Position numbers and translations under genes: made by a program
Assembly: GCA_035762545.1 (NCBI GenBank)
Contig: DASTOM010000003.1
Span: 1 to 28,316 of the forward strand
Reading direction: 5' to 3'
DNA length: 28,316 nt
DNA from: JANQRA01 sp035762545
GTDB lineage: Bacteria; Actinomycetota; Acidimicrobiia; Spongiisociales; ZC4RG35
The notes under the pieces: model-generated
The model's database searches: none
What the model saw: only the letters and a program-made list of their open reading frames with translations
What the model was told of the DNA's origin: nothing
Shown here: positions 20,995 to 28,316 of the stretch, one piece after another
Layout of the letters: every line of letters starts with the position of its first letter
Position numbering within the stretch: position 1 is the first letter of the stretch

Positions 20995-22824
20995 TCAGCT
21001 GTGCAGCGCAGCGTACAGGTCGGAGGCCACCTGGCTCGGTACCACGGCGGTGAGATCCTCCTCCGACGCGGACCGCAACTTCTTCAGCGATCCGAAGTGT
21101 TTGAGCAAGTCCCTCTTCCGCTTCGGGCCCACCCCGGGCACGTCGTCGAGGACCGAGTCGACCATCGACTTCGACCGGAGTTGGCGGTGATAGGTGATGG
21201 CGAACCGGTGGGCCTCGTCACGGACCTGCTGGAGCAGGTAGAGGGCCTCGGCGTCACGTGGGATCCGGATCGGCTCCGGCTCCCCGGGCAGATAGATCTC
21301 CTCCATCTTCTTGGCGAGACCGATGGTGGGGATGTCCAGTTCGAGCTCGTCGAGTACTTTCACGGCCCGCCCCAACTGGCCGGCGCCACCGTCGATGACG
21401 ACGAGGCCAGGCGGATAGGAGAACCTCCCCTGCTCGGTGATCGGCCGTCGCTGCTCGGCCAGATAGGCGGTGAATCGGCGGCGGATCGTCTCCTCCATCG
21501 AGGCGAAGTCATCCTGACCGTCGACTGTCCTGATCTTGAAGCGCCGGTAGTCATTGCGGCGGGGAATGCCGTCTTCGAGCACGACCATCGAAGCGACGGT
21601 GTTGGTCCCCTGAAGTGTGGAGATGTCGAACGCCTCGATGCGCAGTGGGGGGTCCTCCAGACCCAGGACCTCCTGGAGGGACCGCATCGCCTTGGCCCGG
21701 GCGTTGTGGTCCTTCTGCCGGCTGAGACGGTGGCGACCGAATGCGTCGGCTGCGTTGATCGAGGCCGTCTCCATCAGACGCCGTTTGGCCCCCCGCTGCG
21801 GGACCCGGAGACTGACGTTGCTGCCACGCAGGTCGGTCAACCACTCGGTGAGCAGCTCTTCCTCGTCGGGGAGGATCTTCACCAAGACCTCCCGCGGCGG
21901 CTCGGTGTCACCGTAGAGCTCCCTGACGATCCGGCCCATCAGCTCCTCGTCGGTGAGCTCTTCGACCCGGTCGACGATGGTGCTCCGCTCCCCCACGATC
22001 CTGCCACGCCGGATGTTGAGGACCTGAAAGGCGGTCTCCAGCTCGTCGCCATGATGGGCGATCAGGTCGAAATTCTCCGCCTTCTCGGTCACGACCTCCT
22101 GGCGCAGCATCGCTCGCCGCACGTCGTCCTGGCGGTCCCGGTACCGGGCGGCGAGCTCGAATTCCTCCCGTTCCGCGGCTGCCCACATCGCCGACTCGAG
22201 GTCGGCTATCACCCCTTCGGTATCGCCACTGAGGAAAGCAGCGAGACCGTCGACCATCTCCTGGTAGTCCTCTGGGGTCACCTCGCCGATGCATGGGCCG
22301 GAGCACTTCTCGATGTGGAAGAGAAGACAGGGTCGGCCCTGCGCCCTCTGCCGTTCCAGCATGGCGTTGGAGCAGGTGCGCACGGGGAACGTGCGGAGGA
22401 GCTGGTCGAGGGTCTTGCGGATGGCGTAGGTGTGGGCGTACGGCCCGAAGTACTCGTTGCCCTTGCGCTTCTTGCCCCGTATCACCATCGCCCGGGGCCA
22501 CTCGTGGGAACGGGTGATGGCCAGGAAGGGATAGGACTTGTCGTCGACCAGCTTGACGTTGAAACGGGGCCGATGCTCCTTGATCAACGAATACTCGAGC
22601 ATGAGGGCGGCGACTTCAGACTCGGTGAGGATCCAGTCGACCGTCCGGGCCGAGTCGACCATGGCCTGGGTTCGGGGATGCAGACCCACCCCGAAGTAGG
22701 AGGCGACCCGGCTCCGCAGGGACTTCGCCTTGCCCACATAGATGACCCGCCCACCCTTGTCACGGAACAGGTAGGCACCCGGGTGGTCGGGAATCTCAGA
22801 CGTCTTGGGACGTTCGAACATCAC
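20995..22824 (-). CDS. uvrC: UvrC, excinuclease ABC subunit C
   Basis: UvrC makes both incisions in nucleotide excision repair. The 609-aa protein has an N-terminal GIY-YIG nuclease domain (Tyr18, Tyr29, Arg39, Glu78). It also has a cysteine cluster (FPVRTCSN, RPCLLFHIEKCSGPC, about 145-180), a UVR motif (about 205-240), an RNase H-like endonuclease domain (from IEAFDISTLQGT, with VVIDGGAGQL further on), and C-terminal helix-hairpin-helix motifs (DDVPGVGPKRKRDLLKHFGS). The frame opens GTG-ATG; which of the two is used is unclear. TACCCT stands 5 nt before the GTG and may be a -10 box. It is the first gene of the rapZ-yvcK-glycolysis operon. Confidence 0.96.
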   Translation of the reverse strand: MMFERPKTSEIPDHPGAYLFRDKGGRVIYVGKAKSLRSRVASYFGVGLHPRTQAMVDSARTVDWILTESEVAALMLEYSLIKEHRPRFNVKLVDDKSYPFLAITRSHEWPRAMVIRGKKRKGNEYFGPYAHTYAIRKTLDQLLRTFPVRTCSNAMLERQRAQGRPCLLFHIEKCSGPCIGEVTPEDYQEMVDGLAAFLSGDTEGVIADLESAMWAAAEREEFELAARYRDRQDDVRRAMLRQEVVTEKAENFDLIAHHGDELETAFQVLNIRRGRIVGERSTIVDRVEELTDEELMGRIVRELYGDTEPPREVLVKILPDEEELLTEWLTDLRGSNVSLRVPQRGAKRRLMETASINAADAFGRHRLSRQKDHNARAKAMRSLQEVLGLEDPPLRIEAFDISTLQGTNTVASMVVLEDGIPRRNDYRRFKIRTVDGQDDFASMEETIRRRFTAYLAEQRRPITEQGRFSYPPGLVVIDGGAGQLGRAVKVLDELELDIPTIGLAKKMEEIYLPGEPEPIRIPRDAEALYLLQQVRDEAHRFAITYHRQLRSKSMVDSVLDDVPGVGPKRKRDLLKHFGSLKKLRSASEEDLTAVVPSQVASDLYAALHS

Positions 22825-22934
22825 CCTTCAGGGTAGGAGCGAGGTGGGACTGAACCGCCGGGCTAGGTGAAGCGCACCAGTGCGTACACGATGCCGGTGA
22901 CGCCTGGCAGCGAACACCTGGTCGCCGCCCTCCC

Positions 22935-24476
22935 TCAGAATCCGGCTGGGAAACAGGAGCCGTTGCCGTCGGTGGGCAGATCGTCCCGGGGGGTGACTTT
23001 CACCGGCTCCGGACTGAAGAGGACAGCGATATCGTCCTCGTAGGCAAGGGTCCACTCCCCGGTCTCCTCGACAAGGTCGACCGCTGGTGATGCCGCCGGG
23101 GCGAGGATCCAGTCGGTTGGTGCCAGACCGAGGAGAACGTCCCAGTCGTCCTCGCCCTCCACGAAACTGAGGTTCGCTTGATAGACGGCCTCGGTGTACA
23201 CCGTCTCTCTCCGCCCGTCCATCGACACCTGAACCTCAGGGCCGAGCTGCCACCGCAGGTACTCGCCCCAGTTGAACGAGACCACCGCATTCCCACTCGG
23301 ATCCACGCCTGCCCACGACCCGACTGCCCTTTGTGGCACTTCGAACTGGGCGGCAACCACCTCGATGCAGGGGGTGAGAGTCCCGAAGCCGAGACTGCTG
23401 AGGACGACGGCGCCGCTCAATGCAACAGCCGTCACCCGCAGACCCTTCGAGCCCGGTGCCGGCTCCGTTGACCCGAGCCGTGATGACAGATTGGCGATGT
23501 ACGAGGCTCCGAGAACGCAGATCGCAACTGCAGCGAGTTGGAGATGACGCCATGCAACCAGAGGAGCGGCCATCAGCGCCAGCAGGGGCAGCACGATGGA
23601 GAGGTCGAGGTTGCTCCGGTCGACGACCAGAGCGGCGACGCAGACCCCGGCCAAGAGCAGGTAGAGGATGCCCACCGGTGAGGTGAGGTCGAGGGACTGC
23701 CAGTCCTGGATCTCTGGTCGGGACACGGTGGCGGTTTCGAGGAGAAACCGAAGACGACCCCAACCCTCGGGGTTGACCATGGCTCCCAGCACCGACCCGG
23801 CGAAGGCGGCGAGTGGCCACCAGCGTGCTCGTCCCTTGGCGACGACGGCGTGCACAACGGCCCACGCCCCGAGTATCGCCAGACCGGCAAGGGCTCCCCC
23901 ATGGAGATTGGTCCAGAGGACGAAGAGCGGCGGGAGGATCCAGAGCAGCCGGGTCCCACCCCGCTCCACTGCGACGATCACCAGCATAAGGACCATTGCG
24001 CAGAGGACCGTGAAGATCTGGGGTCGGAACGTCCCAAAGGTCGGAGTGAGGACGGCGACGAGCAACGCTCCCACAAGAGCGACCCGAATCGGCTGGAGAC
24101 CGTTACTCAGGAGCCACCACACGAGGACGCCGACGATCCCGAGGGCGATCAGTGCTTTGAGGAAGACGAGCCCGCCCGACCCGAATGAGTCGTAGGCGAA
24201 CCCCATGATCCAGTTGGCCAGCCAGTGGTGGTTGATCCACGGCTGCTCTCCACTCAGGTACGAGTAGGTGTCGGTACCGATGTATCCGCCCGCCTCCATC
24301 ATGTCGAGGCCGTTGAGTACGTGCCCCCAGAGGTCGGGGTCGGCAATCGTGCGCCCGAAGCGCCACCCGGCCAGGGCGAGGACGATGAGGGCGACGAAGG
24401 CGGCTACCCAGGTGCCCGGCGTGAAATCACGACCCTGACCGGTCTCGGTGGGGGCTGATATCGCCGAAGGTTGCAT
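22935..24476 (-). CDS. Multi-pass membrane protein, GT-C glycosyltransferase-like
   Basis: The 513-aa protein has about ten hydrophobic helices. After the first helix comes the loop ADPDLWGHVLNGLDMMEAG followed by DTYSYLSGEQPWINHHWLAN. The DPDLW...H pattern is typical of GT-C-fold membrane proteins (PMT/ArnT-like) that use polyprenyl-linked sugars. The C-terminal 130 residues are soluble (SFNWGEYLRWQLGP, SMDGRRETVY), as in that group. Donor and acceptor are unknown. I prefer the ATG at 24476 over the in-frame start at 24509. It is divergent from the sulfatase-like gene. Confidence 0.75.
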   Translation of the reverse strand: MQPSAISAPTETGQGRDFTPGTWVAAFVALIVLALAGWRFGRTIADPDLWGHVLNGLDMMEAGGYIGTDTYSYLSGEQPWINHHWLANWIMGFAYDSFGSGGLVFLKALIALGIVGVLVWWLLSNGLQPIRVALVGALLVAVLTPTFGTFRPQIFTVLCAMVLMLVIVAVERGGTRLLWILPPLFVLWTNLHGGALAGLAILGAWAVVHAVVAKGRARWWPLAAFAGSVLGAMVNPEGWGRLRFLLETATVSRPEIQDWQSLDLTSPVGILYLLLAGVCVAALVVDRSNLDLSIVLPLLALMAAPLVAWRHLQLAAVAICVLGASYIANLSSRLGSTEPAPGSKGLRVTAVALSGAVVLSSLGFGTLTPCIEVVAAQFEVPQRAVGSWAGVDPSGNAVVSFNWGEYLRWQLGPEVQVSMDGRRETVYTEAVYQANLSFVEGEDDWDVLLGLAPTDWILAPAASPAVDLVEETGEWTLAYEDDIAVLFSPEPVKVTPRDDLPTDGNGSCFPAGF

Positions 24477-24546
24477 CCGGTAACGGTACGAGTCGACTTG
24501 CCTCCGCAAAAGTACCCTAGAAATTCGCGACCGGAGCGACCATCAT

Positions 24547-26080
24547 GTGCCTTTGGGGCAAGGGATGGCGAGAGTCAAACAGCGCTGGGTCGTTGGTGCG
24601 GTGCTGGTTTCCGCCGCGTTCTATCACCCTGTCCAACTTCTGGCGGCAAACCCGTGGGAAATCTCGTCTCCCGTGAAGCCGTTGGCCTTCGCAACAGGCA
24701 CACTGGTCGTGGAGGTCATCGTGTTCGCCGTCCTGCGGCGATTCTCGGACCAGCCCACGTGGGCCGCGGCGGTCACGGGACTGGCGACGCTGGTGACAAT
24801 GAGTTGGAGATGGATCGGGGTGCCGTTGTTCTTGGCGGCACTGTTTGCCGTGTTTGCACTCTTGCTCTGGAAGTCATCTCCGGTCGCTCGGACCGTCACC
24901 ACCTACGTGCTCATCGCGTTTTTCGGCCTCGGCTCGATGCTGAACCTCGTTTTCGCACACACAACGAGGACCTCCCCCTACCCCCTTGCCACAGGCTCGT
25001 CCCAGCCGGGTCTGGCCGTGCCGACCGGATTGGCCGAGGACGTCTTGTTGGTAGTGGTCGATCAGTACCCAGCGCTCGATGTCGCTGCGGAGTGGTTTGA
25101 CCACGAAGCGTCCGAACTGAAGAGCCATCTCGCCCGCCTCGGATACGAAACGCTCGATGTCGCATGGTCGACCAACACGATGACACGTCTGGCGATTCCT
25201 AGCCTCCTGCAACTCGAACAGGTAGGCGAAGAAGGGCCACTCGAATATGGAAACGAAGGTTCGATCCACCGACTGATCAGGGGCGAGAACTTCACTGCTG
25301 ATGCCCTCAAGAGCGCAGGCTTCACCTATCACCATGTGGAGAGTGGCTGGGAAACAGGGAAATGCATCGACCCGGACCAGTGCCACGAAGGGCCATTCCT
25401 GGACGAGATGTTCTTCAAGCTCTACGACAATTCGATCCTGGGCTCATGGCTGGAGGAGTCGAGGGGTAGCTACTTCCGCGAGGGCGCCATCCACCCGTCG
25501 AATCGTTGGAGAGGCTGCAACCTCATTTCGGAGATGGAGACCACGATTTCGTGTTCGCCCACCTCTCTCTTGCTCTTGCGCATGACCCTTATGTGGTCGA
25601 TGAAACGTGCGCCCTGGTAGATGACCTAACGCCTTCTCAGCGGATCGCCGCTCAGCTTCGTTGCAGCGACACACTCATCGCCCGGGTCGCTTCGCTAGCA
25701 ACCGACTCGACGGCGGTCCTCATCACAGGGGACCACGGCACCAATGCCTTGAGCCAACGTTTCAAATACGGAGAGGATTGGACCGACAGGAGATCCTCGA
25801 GAGGTTCAGCGTGTTCTTGACGTACCAGCTACCGGACGCCTGCCGTCGCCCCGAGTCGAACGTCTCGGTTGCCCTCATGCGGACTCTCGTGAGTTGCGCC
25901 GTCGAGGTCGAGTTGCCACCAAGTGACTTCCGGTTCATGATCGGTGTCGAAGAGCCGGTAACGGTGGATTCGGCCCGAATGGATCAGATCATGACAGATG
26001 TCGGACGGACCCTCGGGGCTACCACCCCACCCTTCGCCAGCGGCATCCCAGGAGCCGTGGGATACCCGATTGGTCGGTGA
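24547..26080 (+). pseudogene. Sulfatase/phosphoglycerol-transferase-like membrane protein, broken by two frameshifts
   Basis: Three successive frames read as one protein of the alkaline-phosphatase superfamily. Frame 1 (24547 to about 25500) has about five N-terminal membrane helices, then VVVDQYPAL (Asp172, metal ligand) and STNTMTRLAIPSLL (Thr213, candidate nucleophile). Frame 3 (about 25500-25785) continues with DHDFVFAHLSLALAHDPYVV and the metal site ITGDHGTN at 25722-25745. Frame 2 (about 25785-26080) gives ILERFSVFLTYQLPDAC. Both shifts are net minus 1, as if one base were lost near 25500 and another near 25780. The catalytic residues survive, so this is either a recent pseudogene or two sequencing errors. 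Start codons are GTG 24547 or ATG 24565. The 3' end overlaps the convergent methyltransferase gene. Confidence 0.8.
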
Positions 26081-26684
26081 GCTCGTGATGGGGCTGTTCG
26101 ACCATCGCTTCCATTGACCATCCGGCGTCGGCTGCAGAATTGAGCAGCGCCGACATCGACCGGTGGTGGAACACCACGGTGGAATCCCCGGCAGGCATCT
26201 CGGTCACACCTTCGGAGAAGTATTCGCCCGGTCGCCACAAGACCTCGCCGTATTGGTCGCTGATCGGCGTCGCGTCCGGGGCGGTCCACACTGGATGGTT
26301 GACGACCACCGCCAGAACTCCGGACGTTTTCACCACCCGGGCGGCCTCAGCGAAGAACTTGCGGTGGTCCGGCACGTGTTCCAGAGTCAGGACCGAGTAA
26401 GCGCCGTCGTACGTGCCGCTGCGTATCGGCAGCTCGGGGAGACGAGCCACAACGGAGGGTCCTGGCGTGAGCGCAGCCAACGACTCGACGAGATCCACTC
26501 CGTGCACCGTCGCCCCGTAGGCGCTGACGACACGCATCAGCCGGCCTTCCCCACAGCCAAGATCCAGATACCTGCCCGGACCGGGATGTAGCAGAGTTGT
26601 GAGAAGAGGGTCGACTACATCGACGTACGCTGGGTCTGTCCTGATCTCGTCCAGCCACCATGGCGCCAGCTCTGGCCAACCCAT
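26019..26684 (-). CDS. Class I SAM-dependent methyltransferase
   Basis: The 221-aa product is a Methyltransf_11-type enzyme. It has motif I YLDLGCGEGRLM (about 39-50), the acidic residue of motif II in VHGVDLVESL, motif III-like YDGAYSVLTLEHVPDHRKFF, and RVVKTSGVLAVVVNHP. The substrate is not evident. Position in a polysaccharide-type region suggests a sugar, lipid carrier or quinone-like acceptor, but this is inference. It lies one base after the neighbouring membrane-protein gene on the same strand, so the two are co-transcribed. Its 3' end overlaps the convergent sulfatase-like gene by about 60 nt. Confidence 0.88.
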   Translation of the reverse strand: MGWPELAPWWLDEIRTDPAYVDVVDPLLTTLLHPGPGRYLDLGCGEGRLMRVVSAYGATVHGVDLVESLAALTPGPSVVARLPELPIRSGTYDGAYSVLTLEHVPDHRKFFAEAARVVKTSGVLAVVVNHPVWTAPDATPISDQYGEVLWRPGEYFSEGVTEMPAGDSTVVFHHRSMSALLNSAADAGWSMEAMVEQPHHELTDQSGIPRLLGCRWRRVGW

Positions 26685-26685
26685 C

Positions 26686-28164
26686 TCAGGTCTCGGCAGA
26701 TGGAGCTGGCTTGCCCCACCTCAACGAGGCTACGGCTGTTCCGACGCTGATCCCGAACACCGCGCCCGGGAGGAGAAATCTGAGGTTGTCGGAACGAAGC
26801 CATCCGAGCCCGACTGCCTGTCCCAGGACCACCATCAGCCCGGCCAAAGCCAACATGCGCGTGTCTCTTCTCCACAGGCCGAGGACCATCACTATCAGGG
26901 AGATGGGCAGCAGCACTCTCAACAGCCCTTGCGTTCCCGGGGACGGTATGTGCCACCCGATCGGGTCGGTGATGATCACCTCCACATCGGTTCCGTCGTT
27001 GAACCTCTCTTCAAATCGGTCGAATCCATTCTGCTCGGCAAACGTATTCAGGTACGTCGGGCGGTCGATGGTCTCCCGGTTCGCCAGGACGATCTTCTCG
27101 ACGGCAGCTTCAACGTCGTCCATGCGGCCGCCGTAGAGAGTGGACAACGCCGAGACGATACGTGTCCCTCCCGGGGACAACCCGGCCGCATCCAGCATGG
27201 CCCGTGTCTCTTCGATGTGACGCTGCTCGACCTCGTCATAGGGAAGTCCACTGTTGATCATCTCCACCAGGAAGTGCCGGCGCTGCCCATCGTCCCAGTA
27301 CTCAGCCAAAGCTGGATCTTCCTGGTTCTCGGGCTGAAGTAGGAATACCTGATTCCACGCGTAGTAGTAACGGGTGGGCCCGCCTGAAGCCGATGGGGTG
27401 AACGCCCCGAATTCGCGATCGTTCTCGATGCTCATCGCGATCACCATTCCGGCCACAGCAACCACGAACGCGGCGAAGACCACGGCCATTGACCGTCGCA
27501 ACCCGGTGTTCCATGATGCGATGAAGACGATCAGAGGAACCGCGCCGAAGACGGCGAACGAATATCTGAGACTGAAGAGTCCGGCGGCGATGACGGCGAC
27601 CACGATCGCGCTGGCGATCACCTTCATGGTGTCGATCTCAGTTCGTCGAAACGCCCGAATGCAGTAGAGGGCCGGGAAGGTGATCAGGGCTGCCAACGGG
27701 AGGGCGAGACCTTCCGTCAACAGGAAATTCGTAAATGCGAGGGTCTCCGCGCTGAGCAGGAGGACGATCAGGGGCAGCGACCACCAACGCCATGTGAGCC
27801 ATGCCAACACGATGACGAGGACGAGCAAGAGTCGCTGGATCAGGGCTGCGACGAGCATCGGGTCGACGCCGAAGAACTCGGCGCCTTTCCTGGTCAGGGC
27901 CAGATACAACGGGTACCCGAACTGCCGGTAGCCAGCCTCGATGAATCCTTTGGTCGGCAGGGCCCGAGAGTGGTCGAGGTAGATCGTCGAATCGTTGGTG
28001 ATGGAAGGGAAGATGTTCACAGACAGAAGTGCGAGGCCTGCCCCCACCGCCAAGCCAATGAGCACACCCGTCCGGGTTACTTGAACTGCGAACAGAACAC
28101 GCTCTGACGAGTTGGGCGACGGGGCTCCGCGACGAGCATTCTGCGTCGTGGTGGTTCCGCTCAC
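26686..28164 (-). CDS. Multi-pass membrane protein, GT-C-like
   Basis: The 492-aa protein has about ten hydrophobic helices. The first extracytoplasmic loop, with NDSTIYLDHSRALPTKGFIEAGYRQFGYPLYLAL, resembles the loop after helix 1 of GT-C glycosyltransferases that use polyprenyl-phosphate sugars. A long soluble insert (about 245-395; PTRYYYAWNQVFLLQPE...) precedes the last three helices. Precise activity is unknown. The GTG start at 28164 is 9 nt after the stop of the epimerase-like gene, with no Shine-Dalgarno, which suggests reinitiation after that gene. The stop is next to the methyltransferase start, giving a three-gene minus-strand unit. Confidence 0.72.
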   Translation of the reverse strand: MSGTTTTQNARRGAPSPNSSERVLFAVQVTRTGVLIGLAVGAGLALLSVNIFPSITNDSTIYLDHSRALPTKGFIEAGYRQFGYPLYLALTRKGAEFFGVDPMLVAALIQRLLLVLVIVLAWLTWRWWSLPLIVLLLSAETLAFTNFLLTEGLALPLAALITFPALYCIRAFRRTEIDTMKVIASAIVVAVIAAGLFSLRYSFAVFGAVPLIVFIASWNTGLRRSMAVVFAAFVVAVAGMVIAMSIENDREFGAFTPSASGGPTRYYYAWNQVFLLQPENQEDPALAEYWDDGQRRHFLVEMINSGLPYDEVEQRHIEETRAMLDAAGLSPGGTRIVSALSTLYGGRMDDVEAAVEKIVLANRETIDRPTYLNTFAEQNGFDRFEERFNDGTDVEVIITDPIGWHIPSPGTQGLLRVLLPISLIVMVLGLWRRDTRMLALAGLMVVLGQAVGLGWLRSDNLRFLLPGAVFGISVGTAVASLRWGKPAPSAET

Positions 28165-28173
28165 TGGGACAGG

Positions 28174-28316
28174 TTAGGGACGGTTCATTTCGGTCGCCTG
28201 CCTGCCCAGCACCTCTTCGAACCACGGCAGCGTCCGCTCGAGTCCCTGATGGAGGGGAACACTGGCCTTCCAACCGAGGATCATCTCCGCACGCGTGGTG
28301 TCCGGACGCCGCACCA
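28174..28316 (-). CDS. NAD-dependent epimerase/dehydratase, C-terminal end (partial)
   Basis: The last 46 codons of a gene entering from beyond the window. The sequence RRPDTTRAEMILGWKASVPLHQGLERTLPWF is the typical C-terminus of extended short-chain dehydrogenases that act on nucleotide sugars, such as UDP-glucuronate decarboxylase or dTDP-glucose 4,6-dehydratase. The family is clear but the exact reaction is not. It precedes the GT-C-like gene by 9 nt, which links that operon to nucleotide-sugar and glycan synthesis. Confidence 0.8.
   Translation of the reverse strand, partial: VRRPDTTRAEMILGWKASVPLHQGLERTLPWFEEVLGRQATEMNRP

Noticed and set aside
20986..22836. 616-codon plus-strand frame antisense to uvrC
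   Set aside because: It is an antisense shadow. All UvrC domains are intact on the minus strand.

Overview
The window is from a GC-rich actinobacterium. The main evidence is a complete Pup-proteasome locus: Pup ligase, both proteasome subunits, Pup ending in GGQ, Dop, and the ARC/Mpa ATPase ending in GQYL. A PII/AmtB pair, a K+-independent H+-PPase and an actinobacterial-style uvrC-rapZ-yvcK-glycolysis block agree with this. Many genes begin with GTG or TTG, and several have a -10-like box only 5 to 9 nt from the start codon, as expected for leaderless mRNAs. I would guess a member of class Acidimicrobiia or a relative, but that is an inference from gene order and style.

Layout, left to right. 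1-116: a palindromic intergenic region with two copies of a 29-nt motif; a third copy lies at 16017. 117-7495: the Pup-proteasome operon on the minus strand, in transcription order a 31-aa membrane microprotein, trmI, arc/mpa, dop, pup, prcB, prcA, then two 47-nt hairpin repeats and pafA. 7535-9765: small proteins of unknown role, a holin-X-like/DUF3618-like membrane pair and an MFS exporter. 9964-11547: amtB-glnB (ammonium uptake and its PII regulator), with GAAAC boxes upstream. 11722-12811: an SRPBCC protein and a DedA membrane protein. 12895-15869: a DtxR-family metalloregulator overlapping hppA, the membrane H+-pyrophosphatase. 15900-16147: a tRNA-Leu with anticodon AAG and a duplicated piece of its 3' half. 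16182-22824: secG, gpmA, tpiA, pgk, yvcK, rapZ and uvrC on the minus strand, mostly joined by 4-nt overlaps. 22935-28316: a cell-surface or glycoconjugate region with two GT-C-like membrane proteins, a sulfatase/phosphoglycerol-transferase-like gene broken by two frameshifts, a methyltransferase and the 3' end of a nucleotide-sugar epimerase/dehydratase.

How the genes work together. Dop deamidates Pup, PafA ligates it to substrate lysines, ARC/Mpa unfolds pupylated proteins, and the PrcA/PrcB core degrades them. In the glycolytic operon Pgk, TpiA and GpmA are co-transcribed with YvcK and RapZ, which belong to carbon and cell-wall control families. The usual neighbours whiA and gap are missing. 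The DtxR/H+-PPase pair may link metal status to pyrophosphate energetics.

No stretch longer than 300 bases is without a gene. I did not find a clearly new multi-gene system. The observations most worth checking are the three-copy intergenic motif, the paired hairpins inside the proteasome operon, the DtxR-like regulator with altered metal ligands fused translationally to hppA, the tRNA-Leu(AAG), and the Prli42-like microprotein in front of trmI.
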